Assembly: GCF_008704935.1 (NCBI RefSeq)
Contig: NZ_CP023692.1
Location: forward strand, 4,330,001-4,394,000
Source: Streptomyces vinaceus
Lineage (GTDB): Bacteria; Actinomycetota; Actinomycetes; Streptomycetales; Streptomycetaceae
Reading direction: 5' to 3'
Length of the DNA: 64,000 bases
The notes below the pieces were generated by a model. That model made no database searches. It was not told the DNA's origin and was given only the letters and a program-made list of their open reading frames with translations. The translations under genes were made by a program, and so were the position numbers. This document shows, piece by piece, positions 1 through 6,773 of this stretch; the first letter of the stretch is position 1, and every line of letters begins with the position of its first letter.

Positions 1-1
1 G

Positions 2-505
2 GTGATCACCCTCGACAAGTTCCTCCTGCTGGAGGACCCGGACTTCAAACCCGCCTGCAGCCTGAACCCGGTGGTCTCCTGCGGCAGCGTCATGAAGAGC
101 GAGCAGGCGGCGGCCTTCGGGTTCCCCAACCCCCTGCTGGGCCTCGTCGCGTTCGCCGCCGTCGTCTGCGTCGGCGCGGGCCTGCTGGCCGGCGCCCGCT
201 ACCGCGGCTGGTTCTGGCTGGGACTGAACGCCGGGACGGTCTTCGGAGTCGGCTTCTGCACCTGGCTGATGGTCCAGTCCCTGTACGAGATCAACGCGCT
301 CTGCCTGTGGTGCTGCCTGACCTGGGCGGCCACCCTGCTGATGTTCTGGGCGGTGACCGCCCACAACGTCCGTACGGGCGCCCTGCCCGCGCCCGGCCCG
401 GTACGGACCTTCTTCGCCGAGTTCGCCTGGGCCCCGCCCGCCCTGCACATCGGCGTGATCGCCATGCTGATCCTCACCCGCTGGTGGGAGTTCTGGACCG
501 GCTGA
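2..505 (+). CDS. Vitamin K epoxide reductase (VKOR) family membrane protein, 5' partial
   Basis: Quinone-linked thiol oxidoreductase of the bacterial VKOR family, which reoxidises periplasmic disulfide-forming proteins. The visible 167 residues hold a loop with Cys19 and Cys27, then about four membrane segments and the redox motif Cys101-Leu-Trp-Cys104 (with an extra Cys105) at the edge of a helix. Homologues normally begin with one more membrane helix, so the GTG at base 2 is probably internal and the true start lies before the window. The gene ends just before a strong hairpin, and the next gene is convergent. Family assignment is good; the physiological partner is not visible here. Confidence 0.8.
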   Translation: MITLDKFLLLEDPDFKPACSLNPVVSCGSVMKSEQAAAFGFPNPLLGLVAFAAVVCVGAGLLAGARYRGWFWLGLNAGTVFGVGFCTWLMVQSLYEINALCLWCCLTWAATLLMFWAVTAHNVRTGALPAPGPVRTFFAEFAWAPPALHIGVIAMLILTRWWEFWTG

Positions 506-519
506 CCGCCCCGCACGCC

Positions 520-556
520 CGAGGGCCCCGGCAGCTGGACGCTGCCGGGGCCCTCG
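520..556. terminator. Bidirectional hairpin between the VKOR and rodlin genes
   Basis: Perfect 15-bp stem (bases 520-534 with 542-556) around a 7-base loop, lying between two convergent genes. It lacks a T-run, as is usual in Streptomyces terminators. Confidence 0.8.
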
Positions 557-612
557 TCACATCGCTCCACGGGCACGATGGGCCCGTACCGCGGAAAGCA
601 GGGGAGCGGAGA

Positions 613-1023
613 TCAGCTGCCGACGGAGCCGTTGCCCGACAGGACCGGGATGTTGTCCAGGATGTGGGAGAGCGGCTCGTCGCCCTTGGCCTGGGTGGAG
701 TTCTCGGTGCACTGCTGGTTCATCGGGTTGGACAGGACGTTGATGTCCTGGACGCCGACGTTGACGAGGGCGAGGATCGACTGCGCGTTGACCTTGACCG
801 GCAGACCGATGCAGGGCTTGTTGAGGGTGCCCTGGACCAGGCCGAGCTGCGGGCTCTGCGCGCCTTCGGTCTTCTGGTTGCCGTAGATCTGCTGAGCACC
901 GTTCCCGTTGACGGTGTTGATCCCGTTGTCGTTGCCGATGGCCATGGCCGGGGCCGCAACAGCAGCGCCCGCGCCGACGGCGGCGGCGGTGACCGCGGCA
1001 GCAGTCATGATCTTCTTGAACAT
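613..1023 (-). CDS. Rodlin, aerial-hypha surface protein
   Basis: Secreted structural protein of the rodlet layer of aerial hyphae and spores; rodlins organise chaplin fibrils into paired rodlets. It has 136 residues: a Sec signal peptide (MFKKIM then an Ala/Gly-rich core ending AAPAMA), followed by the Asn/Gln-rich mature part with the IGNDNGINTVNGNG motif, two cysteines and PMNQQCTENSTQAKGDEPLS near the end. There are two adjacent ATGs (1026 and 1023); I chose 1023 because AAAGGA then lies six bases upstream. It is very similar to the rodlin at 4663-5073, with the same length and the same C-terminal motifs. The two probably correspond to the RdlA/RdlB pair, but which is which cannot be decided here. 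Confidence 0.93.
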   Translation of the reverse strand: MFKKIMTAAAVTAAAVGAGAAVAAPAMAIGNDNGINTVNGNGAQQIYGNQKTEGAQSPQLGLVQGTLNKPCIGLPVKVNAQSILALVNVGVQDINVLSNPMNQQCTENSTQAKGDEPLSHILDNIPVLSGNGSVGS

Positions 1024-1069
1024 CATTGGTCCTTTTGTCGCACGAGTGCCCGCTAGTGGAGCGCCCTGG

Positions 1070-1098
1070 TCAACTGCCCTTCCCGGGGGTTGGTTCCG
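1070..1098 (-). promoter_or_regulatory. Putative sigma-BldN-type promoter of rodlin 1
   Basis: On the minus strand a CGGAAC -35 element and an AGTTGA -10 element are separated by 17 bases, close to the CGTAAC/CGTTGA pattern I recall for the developmental sigma factor BldN. The same arrangement and surrounding block (TGAAGCGrCGsAACC upstream, GCTCCAC downstream) precede the second rodlin. The predicted leader is about 40 bases. Confidence 0.55.
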
Positions 1099-1303
1099 CC
1101 GCTTCACTCAAACGGCCCGCCGCGGCCGGGGATTTCCCCGTCCAGGGTGAGTCTTCTGCGGACGCGTGCGCGAAGCCCGTACGCAGCACTCAGAGGCAGC
1201 TGGTGGCGCACGCTCCGGTTGCGCTCCGTGGAAGGTATTCGCACGGTGGGTGAGGAAGCGGATCGCTCGGGTCCGCATCTGTGCGACCACCGAAGGAACC
1301 GCC

Positions 1304-1858
1304 ATGCACCGCACGAAGCCGTCCCGCGTCCGCGTCCTCGTCCCGTCGGCCCTCGCCGTCGTCATACTCTCCGGCGCGGCCGCCCCCGCGGGCGCCGCGG
1401 ACGGTGACACGGCCGCCGCCGTCCGGAACAGGGTCGCGGCCGTCCAGCAGCAGATCGACCGCCGCGCGGCGGCCGCCGGCCCGCTCGACGACCTCCTCGC
1501 GCAGATCACCGCGATCCTCGACGGGCTCACCAAGTCCCTGGAGGGACTCCTGCCCGGGGTGAAGCTCCCGCCGATCTCGCTGCCGACCCTGCCCAGCCTC
1601 CCGGCGATCCCGGCGATCCCGTCGCTGCCGATCCCGTCCCTCCCCGAGATCCCGTCGATCCCCGAGGTCCCGGAGATCCCCGTCTCCAACCCGGTGGCGC
1701 CGGTCTCCAAGCCGGCGGCGCCCGCAGTCCCGGCACGGCCGGCACCGGTGAAGCCGGTCAAGCCGCTCTACCCCGTCAACCCCGTCAAGCCGGCCGAGCC
1801 GGCCGACCCGGGCCTGACGCCGGTGGAGGTCGTGCCGGAGCTCCCCGCCCTCCCGTAG
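1304..1858 (+). CDS. Secreted proline-rich protein, unknown function
   Basis: A 184-residue protein starting at ATG 1304 with AAGGAA eight bases upstream. It begins with a basic region and a Sec signal peptide (SALAVVILSGAAAPAGA) followed by a short predicted helical part (AAAVRNRVAAVQQQIDRR, then DDLLAQITAILDGLTKSLEG). The C-terminal half is a low-complexity Pro/Leu/Ile then Pro/Val/Lys repeat (xIPSLP, VKPVKP). There is no sortase motif and no membrane anchor. It is divergent from rodlin 1 and upstream of a chaplin, so a role in the aerial-hypha surface is plausible, but I do not recognise the family. Confidence 0.75.
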   Translation: MHRTKPSRVRVLVPSALAVVILSGAAAPAGAADGDTAAAVRNRVAAVQQQIDRRAAAAGPLDDLLAQITAILDGLTKSLEGLLPGVKLPPISLPTLPSLPAIPAIPSLPIPSLPEIPSIPEVPEIPVSNPVAPVSKPAAPAVPARPAPVKPVKPLYPVNPVKPAEPADPGLTPVEVVPELPALP

Positions 1859-2025
1859 CGGGGAGGAATGATCGCAGATGAACGGCCGAAAACCGCGCGT
1901 GGTTACGACTATTGAGCTGAACAGGTCTGATTGCGCGCGGAGCCGTGTCGTACGGGACGCTGGACCGTTTCGCTCGGTGTGAGCCCCACGTCGGGGCAGA
2001 ACATCGAACAGAAGGTGCACTTCCC

Positions 2026-2265
2026 ATGAACTCTGCCAAGAAGGCCGCCCTGGTCCTGGCCACCGCCGGTCTCGCTGCGGCCGGTGCCGCCGGCTCCGCC
2101 ATGGCCGACTCGTCGGCCGAGGGCGCGGCCGTGGGCTCCCCCGGTGTCCTCTCGGGCAACCTGGTCCAGGTCCCGGTTCACGTTCCGGTCAACGTCTGCG
2201 GCAACACCGTCAACGTGATCGCCCTGCTGAACCCCGCGTTCGGCAACGTCTGCGTCAACGACTGA
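2026..2265 (+). CDS. Short chaplin
   Basis: A 79-residue secreted amphipathic protein of the short chaplin class (the ChpD-H type). It has a signal peptide (MNSAKKAALVLATAG to AMA) and one chaplin domain, SPGVLSGNLVQVPVHVPVNV, followed by CGNTVNVIALLNPAFGNVC; the two cysteines form the conserved intramolecular disulfide. Chaplins assemble into amyloid-like films that lower surface tension and coat aerial hyphae. The start at ATG 2026 has GAAGGTG upstream. It is nearly identical in its domain to the chaplin at 4173-4406, although the two are on opposite strands. A perfect 16-bp hairpin follows the stop. Confidence 0.96.
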   Translation: MNSAKKAALVLATAGLAAAGAAGSAMADSSAEGAAVGSPGVLSGNLVQVPVHVPVNVCGNTVNVIALLNPAFGNVCVND

Positions 2266-2284
2266 CGTCAGTCGTAACACCTGA

Positions 2285-2321
2285 CTGTGGGCGCCACCGG
2301 CCTCGCCGGTGGCGCCCACAG
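2285..2321. terminator. Strong hairpin between convergent chaplin and secreted-protein genes
   Basis: Perfect 16-bp stem (2285-2300 with 2306-2321) and a five-base loop, 19 bases after the chaplin stop. It can serve both converging transcripts. Confidence 0.88.
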
Positions 2322-2376
2322 CTCTTTGCTCCCGCTGATCCCGCGGATCCCGCCGGGGGCGGGGGACCGGACCGGC

Positions 2377-2727
2377 TCAGTGCGCTCCGCCGTTGAGCTT
2401 GACGCCGCCGAGGAGCGCCGGGGAGGCCTGGGTGGCCCCGTTGGCGACCTTGAGCACCTCGCCCGGAGCATCGTTGCGGACCTTGTTGACGCGCTGGGCG
2501 GTGTCCACGACCTTCGTGACGGCCTCGCCCTGTTCGGCGACCCCGTTGCCCACCGTCTGCGGGAGCGACTCGGTGACCGGGGCCAGCGAGTTGACGGCCT
2601 CGGTGGCCCCGCTCGTCAGGCTCATGGGGGGCATCGCGACCGGCGCTGCGGAGGCGAAGGCGGGGGCGGAGGCGCCGAGCGCGGCAACGGAGCCGGCGAT
2701 GACCGCGGCGACCTTCGTGAGCTTCAT
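2377..2727 (-). CDS. Small secreted protein, unknown function
   Basis: A 116-residue protein with a Sec signal peptide (MKLTKVAAVIAGSVAALGAS, cleavage after PAFASA). The mature part is an amphipathic segment without cysteines, containing two related PVTESLPQTVGNG / VTKVVDTAQRVNKV stretches. Start ATG 2727 has AGAGGA eleven bases upstream. It lies inside the chaplin/rodlin island and has its own terminator and a palindromic operator-like site about 70 bases upstream. It is not a chaplin: there is no Cys pair and no SPGVLSGN motif. Function unknown; an aerial-hypha surface or spore role is inferred from location only. Confidence 0.75.
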   Translation of the reverse strand: MKLTKVAAVIAGSVAALGASAPAFASAAPVAMPPMSLTSGATEAVNSLAPVTESLPQTVGNGVAEQGEAVTKVVDTAQRVNKVRNDAPGEVLKVANGATQASPALLGGVKLNGGAH

Positions 2728-2792
2728 AATCGAAATCCTCTTCTTTCGTGGGCGGCGGACGTCGGCGGCGACCGTGGCGCCGCTTTCGCCCT

Positions 2793-2807
2793 GGGTAACG
2801 ATTACCC
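2793..2807. promoter_or_regulatory. Hyphenated palindrome upstream of the 2377-2727 gene
   Basis: GGGTAA-CGA-TTACCC, a 15-bp inverted repeat about 65 bases upstream of ATG 2727 in otherwise GC-rich DNA. It could be a repressor or activator site; the protein partner is unknown. Confidence 0.4.
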
Positions 2808-2832
2808 GCCGCTCCGGAAACGCGTACGGCAA

Positions 2833-2866
2833 CGGCCGGAGAACCCGACGAAGGATTCTCCGGCCG
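2833..2866 (-). terminator. Hairpin downstream of the LAATG chaplin
   Basis: 11-bp perfect stem (2833-2843 with 2856-2866) with a 12-base loop, about 30 bases after the stop codon of the minus-strand chaplin gene at 2896. Confidence 0.65.
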
Positions 2867-2895
2867 ATATTTCTTCCGATTACCGGTATTGCCGG

Positions 2896-4053
2896 TCAGG
2901 CGATTCGGGACCTCCGGTAGAGAATGGCGCCGCCCAGGATCAGCGCCGAGGCGAGGGCCGCCGCGGCGCCGGGCCGGCCCGCGCCCGTCGCGGCGAGCTC
3001 CGGCGCGGACACGTGCGCCGGGGCGGGCGCCGGGGCCGGTACGGGGGCCGGCGCGGCCGGGGTTACGGGGGTCACCGGCACGGGGGCCGGAGCGGGCGCC
3101 GGCGCCAGGTGGATCGGGGTGTCACCGGCGGGGGCGGCCGGCGGCTGGTCGGCGGGACGGACGACCTCGGGCGCCGGAGCGGGCGCCGGGTGCTCCTCGA
3201 AGTGGCTGCCGTGCGGCGGCGCCGGTACGGGGGCCTCCTCGGCCACCGGCGCGGGGGCCGGAAGCGGCCGCGGCGCCTCCGCGACCGGCGCGGGGAGCGG
3301 TACGGGTGCCTCGTGGACCGGGGCCGGCAGCGGCGCGGGGAGCGGCGCCGGCGCGGGCACCTCGTGGACCGGCGGCTTCGGCGCCGGGTGGGGGATCGGC
3401 TTCGGCGCCGGGTGGGGCTTCGGCGCGGGCTTCGGAGCCGGGTGCTCCGCCTCCGGCTTGGGCCGCGGCCGCGGCTGCGGGCGTTCGGGCGCCGGGGGAG
3501 CGTGGTGGGCCACCGGCGCCGGGGCCGGGAGGGCGTGCGGGTGGTCGTCGCACTCCTCCTCGTCCGAGCCCCCGTACCCGCCCTCGTCGCGCGGCTCCTC
3601 GTAGCGGGGGGCCGCGTGCCGGGGTGCGTGGTGGCGGGCCTCCTCGTAGCGCGGCTCCTCGTGGCGCTGCTCGGGCAGCGCGTGCCGGCCGCCCTGGTGC
3701 TCTTCGAGGTAGCGCTCGACGGCCTCGGCGTGTTCGGGGCTGAGGTAGCGCTCGTAGTCGCGGTCGGCGCGGTCGGCATGGTGGACGTCCGGGCCGGTCG
3801 TAGTGGCGCAGTTGTTCCCCATCGAGGGGTTGAGCGCCGCTCCGCCGTCCACGCTGTTGCCGCACACGTTCGGCGAGAGGGTGATCGGTACCGAGACGCT
3901 GTTGCCGGACAGCACGCCCGGCGAATGCGAGGCCTCGGCCATCGCCCCCGGGTGCGCGTAGGCCGCGCCGGTCGCGATCGAGAGCAGGCTGGAGGCGGCC
4001 GCCGCCGTGAGCACCCCCTTGCCCAGTACCTGTCGGCTCAGTACCTGTCGCAT
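2896..4053 (-). CDS. Long sortase-anchored chaplin with proline-rich stalk
   Basis: A 385-residue cell-wall-anchored chaplin relative. It starts at ATG 4053 with GGAAGGA upstream and carries a signal peptide ending near AYA (residue 33). There is a single divergent chaplin domain (about residues 43-82: SHSPGVLSGNSVSVPITLSP, Cys64 and Cys82). Then comes a charged His/Glu/Arg-rich stretch (about 90-170), a roughly 180-residue Pro/Ala repeat (APAPxP, PKPxPAPKP), and the sorting signal LAATG (353-357) with a hydrophobic helix and a basic RRSRIA tail. Known long chaplins (ChpA-C) carry two chaplin domains and an LAxTG signal; here the second domain is replaced by the long stalk. It lies downstream of a short chaplin, with a perfect 18-bp terminator between. 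Anchoring by a class E sortase is inferred. Confidence 0.85.
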   Translation of the reverse strand: MRQVLSRQVLGKGVLTAAAASSLLSIATGAAYAHPGAMAEASHSPGVLSGNSVSVPITLSPNVCGNSVDGGAALNPSMGNNCATTTGPDVHHADRADRDYERYLSPEHAEAVERYLEEHQGGRHALPEQRHEEPRYEEARHHAPRHAAPRYEEPRDEGGYGGSDEEECDDHPHALPAPAPVAHHAPPAPERPQPRPRPKPEAEHPAPKPAPKPHPAPKPIPHPAPKPPVHEVPAPAPLPAPLPAPVHEAPVPLPAPVAEAPRPLPAPAPVAEEAPVPAPPHGSHFEEHPAPAPAPEVVRPADQPPAAPAGDTPIHLAPAPAPAPVPVTPVTPAAPAPVPAPAPAPAHVSAPELAATGAGRPGAAAALASALILGGAILYRRSRIA

Positions 4054-4098
4054 GGGTCCTTCCCTGTCTACCGGCACTCCCGCCGGTGCTGGATCGAA

Positions 4099-4138
4099 GG
4101 TGGCCTCGGAGTGCACCGCCGTGCACTCCGAGGCCACC
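4099..4138 (-). terminator. 18-bp perfect hairpin after the short chaplin
   Basis: Stem 4099-4116 pairs perfectly with 4121-4138 around a CGCC loop, about 35 bases downstream of the minus-strand chaplin stop at 4173. It also sits in the upstream region of the LAATG chaplin. Confidence 0.85.
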
Positions 4139-4172
4139 CCGAGGAGGTTTGCCCTGGCGGGCGGGCGCTTCG

Positions 4173-4406
4173 TCAGGCGTTGACGCAGGTGTTGCCGAAC
4201 GCGGGGTTCAGCAGACCGATCACGTTGACGGTGTTGCCGCAGACGTTGACCGGGACGTGCACCGGAACCTGGACCAGGTTCCCGGAGAGCACGCCGGGGG
4301 AGCCGACGGCCTTGCCGTCGGCAGCCGCGTCGGCCATGGCGGGCGAGGCGGCACCGGCGGCCATGAGAACGCCGGCGGCCAGCACCACTGCCTTCTTGTA
4401 CGTCAT
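4173..4406 (-). CDS. Short chaplin
   Basis: A 77-residue chaplin. The signal peptide (MTYKKAVVLAAGVLMAAGAA to AMA) is followed by one chaplin domain with VGSPGVLSGNLVQVPVHVPV, then CGNTVNVIGLLNPAFGNTC and a short VNA tail. The domain is almost identical to the one at 2026-2265, suggesting recent duplication or strong constraint. Start ATG 4406 has GGAAGGA upstream. A CGTTGT hexamer on the minus strand (4451-4456) resembles the -10 element of the rodlin promoters, but I cannot find a convincing -35. Acts extracellularly as an amyloid-forming surface protein. Confidence 0.96.
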   Translation of the reverse strand: MTYKKAVVLAAGVLMAAGAASPAMADAAADGKAVGSPGVLSGNLVQVPVHVPVNVCGNTVNVIGLLNPAFGNTCVNA

Positions 4407-4609
4407 TTGTTTTCGATCCTTCCCGCAGGGGCGTGTCCACTGCAGAAATAACAACGAGTGTGTCCTGGAAAAGAAACCGGAGATTTTCGCGAGCGGTGTC
4501 ATGAATTTACTCGCGCGTGCGCCACCCGGAATTCGCGACGGATTTACGCGCTATTCGCGGCGCGGGCGGGAGGGTGCGGCGCGGTGTGGACGAGCGGTGT
4601 GGAGAAGCG

Positions 4610-4647
4610 GCGAGGCCGCCGCGACCCGGAGGGTGCGGCGGCCTCGC
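4610..4647 (-). terminator. Hairpin after rodlin 2
   Basis: 13-bp perfect stem (4610-4622 with 4635-4647), 16 bases after the rodlin stop codon on the minus strand. Confidence 0.78.
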
Positions 4648-4662
4648 TTGCGCGGGCTGCGG

Positions 4663-5073
4663 TCAGCTGCCGGAGGAGACGTTGCCCGACAGGACCGGGA
4701 TGTTGTCCAGGATGTGCGAGAGCGGCTCGTCGCCCTTGGCCTGGGTGGAGTTCTCGGTGCACTGCTGGTTCATCGGGTTGGACAGGATCGGGATGTCCTG
4801 GACGCCGACGTTGACGAGGGCGAGGATCGACTGCGCGTTGACCTTGGCCGGCAGCGCGATGCAGGGCTTGTTGAACGAGCCCTGGATGAGCGCCATCTGG
4901 GGGCTCATGTTGCCGTAGGTGGCCTGGTTGCCGTAGATCTGCGAGGCGCCGTTGCCGTTGACGGTGTTGATGCCGTTGTCGTTGCCGATCGCCATCGCCT
5001 GCGGGGCCATGGCGGCACCGATGCCCACGACCGAGGCTGCGGCAGCCGCAGTGGCCATCATCTTCTTGATCAT
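4663..5073 (-). CDS. Rodlin, aerial-hypha surface protein (second copy)
   Basis: A 136-residue rodlin with a signal peptide MIKKMMATAAAAASVVGIG ending near PQAMA. The mature part has the rodlin hallmarks IGNDNGINTVNGNG, SQIYGNQ, KVNAQSILALVNVGVQDI, PMNQQCTENSTQAKGDEPLS and a C-terminal HILDNIPVLSGN. Start ATG 5073 has AAAAGGGAC upstream. It matches the first rodlin over its whole length, with most differences in the middle (YGNQATYGNMSPQMALIQGS). In S. coelicolor the two rodlin genes are adjacent; here they are about 3.6 kb apart with chaplin genes between. Confidence 0.94.
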   Translation of the reverse strand: MIKKMMATAAAAASVVGIGAAMAPQAMAIGNDNGINTVNGNGASQIYGNQATYGNMSPQMALIQGSFNKPCIALPAKVNAQSILALVNVGVQDIPILSNPMNQQCTENSTQAKGDEPLSHILDNIPVLSGNVSSGS

Positions 5074-5118
5074 TGTCGTCCCTTTTTTGCTGGATTGCCC
5101 GGTGGTGGAGCACCCGGA

Positions 5119-5147
5119 ACAACGGGCCCGCCCCGGTTCGGGTTGCG
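5119..5147 (-). promoter_or_regulatory. Putative sigma-BldN-type promoter of rodlin 2
   Basis: Minus-strand CGCAAC and CGTTGT hexamers separated by 17 bases, matching in position and spacing the elements found before rodlin 1. The flanking bases are also conserved between the two copies (TGAAGCG upstream, GCTCCAC and GGGCA downstream). Confidence 0.55.
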
Positions 5148-5215
5148 TCGCTTCACCCGGATGCCTTGGTTTCGAGCGGCCTGATTGACGGTTCGGCTGA
5201 CAGTCGGACCGTCGG

Positions 5216-5458
5216 TCAGGCGTTGACGCAGGTGTTGCCGAACGTCGGGTTCAGGGCGCCGACCAGGTTCGCCGTGAGACCGCAGACGTTCACGGGGATG
5301 TTGACCGGCACCTGGACCAGGTTGCCGCTGCCCACGCCGGGGGACTCCGCCGCGAGGCCCGCGGCCGTCGAGTCCGCGGAGGCGAGGCCCGCGCCGCCCA
5401 TCAGCGCCGCAGTGCCGGCGACCGCCAGGGTGGTGCCGCGCATCAGCCTCTTCTTCAT
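5216..5458 (-). CDS. Short chaplin
   Basis: An 80-residue chaplin with signal peptide MKKRLMRGTTLAVAGTAALM to LASA and one domain: ESPGVGSGNLVQVPVNIPVN, then CGLTANLVGALNPTFGNTC. Compared with the other two short chaplins the domain is more diverged (GVGSGN for GVLSGN, NIPVN for HVPVN, CGLTANLVGAL). Start ATG 5458 has AAAGGAAA upstream. It is the fourth chaplin in the 5-kb island and lies just upstream of rodlin 2 on the same strand, in its own transcript. Confidence 0.95.
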   Translation of the reverse strand: MKKRLMRGTTLAVAGTAALMGGAGLASADSTAAGLAAESPGVGSGNLVQVPVNIPVNVCGLTANLVGALNPTFGNTCVNA

Positions 5459-5632
5459 CTCCGTTTTTCCTTTCGGTTCGAACAATGGTGCACCGCATAA
5501 CGACCCGCCGCCTGTGAGGGTGCGTGTTATCGCCCAAAAGGCCGTACGAGCGAGTCCGGCGTGATTTCCCGCCTCCTTTCTGACAAAGTTCACTTCTGTT
5601 TTGTCCCCTTGATCGAAAATGGAGACAGGGTC

Positions 5633-6754
5633 ATGGGTTCGTCCCGCAGAATCCTCGGCACGCTCGGTCTGCTGTCCTGCCTCGCACTTTCGGCCAACGT
5701 CCCGGCAGCGGCCGCCGCCGCTGCGCCGCCGGGCCCCGCCGCCCCCGCCGTGCGGGAAATGGCCAAGGTCCCCTTCACCCAGCGTTACCAGGCCGTGCAG
5801 CGCGGCGGACTGGTCCGGGCCTCCAACTCCTCGATCGCCTGCCGCGGCGCGGAGGCCCCGGACGCCGAGCCGTGCGCCGAGGTCAACCGGGGCGCGGCGG
5901 GGGTCAACGGCGATTTCGACATGTTCTACAGCGAGGTCGACAAGGACCCGGACACCTACAACTCCACCCGGGCCGAGCTCAAGGTCCCGCAGGGCGCGAA
6001 GGTCTCGTACGCCCGCCTGTACTGGGGCGGGAACCTGCGGGTGGGTGAGCAGAAGCCGCCGGAGGACAACGGCCGGGTGCTGGTCGCCGAGCCGGGCGGG
6101 GCCTACAAGGAGGTCCTCGCCGACACGGTGATCGGCCACCGCTCGGACGCGGGCAGCGATGCCTACCAGGCCTCGGCCGACGTCACGCCGATGGTCCGCA
6201 AGGGCGGCGCCGGGATGTGGACGGTGGCGCAGCTGAACATCGCCATGGGCCACTCCGAGGTGGGCGCCTGGGGCGGCTGGACGCTGGTCGTGGCGTACGA
6301 GCACCCGCAGGAGCCGGTGCGCCGGATCTCAGTGTGGGACGGCTTCGAGTCGATCGCCGCGGGCGCCGGCGCCGGGGCCGTCGACACGGTCGAGATCGCC
6401 GGGCTGGACGCGGCCGCGGGTGCTGCGGGGAAGGCCGGGGTGGTCGCGTACGACGGGGACCGGGGGACCCTCGGGGACTCACTCACGGTGACCTCCGACA
6501 GTGGCCGCCGGGTCGACATCAGCGATGCAGAAAATCCTTTTAATGATGTTATGAATTCCACCATCACGGAATTCGGGGATCCCTCGTTCGTGCGACAGCC
6601 CGAACATATGAATAATCTCGGATATGACGCGGACGTGTTCGACCTGAGTCCCGCCCTGTCCGGTGGTGCCCGCAGCCTGAGCTTCAGGTTCACGGGCGAA
6701 AGCCAGGGTCAATTCCTCGGCGTGCTCTTCGTTCAGACAGACGCGCGCCGCTGA
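5633..6754 (+). CDS. Secreted DUF3344-like protein
   Basis: A 373-residue exported protein. The signal peptide (MGSSRRILGTLGLLSCLALS, cleavage near AAA) is followed by one beta-rich domain with VNRGAAGVNGDFDMFYSEVD, AELKVPQGAKVSYARLYWGG, GWTLVVAYEHP and a C-terminal GGARSLSFRFTGESQGQFLG, features I associate with secreted DUF3344-type proteins of actinobacteria. The start at ATG 5633 has GGAGA ten bases upstream. The gene ends 19 bases before the exopolysaccharide operon and may be cotranscribed with it. Molecular function is unknown; an extracellular matrix or surface role is inferred from context only. Confidence 0.7.
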   Translation: MGSSRRILGTLGLLSCLALSANVPAAAAAAAPPGPAAPAVREMAKVPFTQRYQAVQRGGLVRASNSSIACRGAEAPDAEPCAEVNRGAAGVNGDFDMFYSEVDKDPDTYNSTRAELKVPQGAKVSYARLYWGGNLRVGEQKPPEDNGRVLVAEPGGAYKEVLADTVIGHRSDAGSDAYQASADVTPMVRKGGAGMWTVAQLNIAMGHSEVGAWGGWTLVVAYEHPQEPVRRISVWDGFESIAAGAGAGAVDTVEIAGLDAAAGAAGKAGVVAYDGDRGTLGDSLTVTSDSGRRVDISDAENPFNDVMNSTITEFGDPSFVRQPEHMNNLGYDADVFDLSPALSGGARSLSFRFTGESQGQFLGVLFVQTDARR

Positions 6755-6773
6755 ACGTAGGAGACCGCTCCGC

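Noticed and set aside
2287..5184. 965-codon plus-strand frame through the chaplin/rodlin island
   Set aside because: It runs antisense to five supported minus-strand genes and its protein is the Arg/Gly/Val-rich type that any high-G+C antisense frame gives; no domain is visible.
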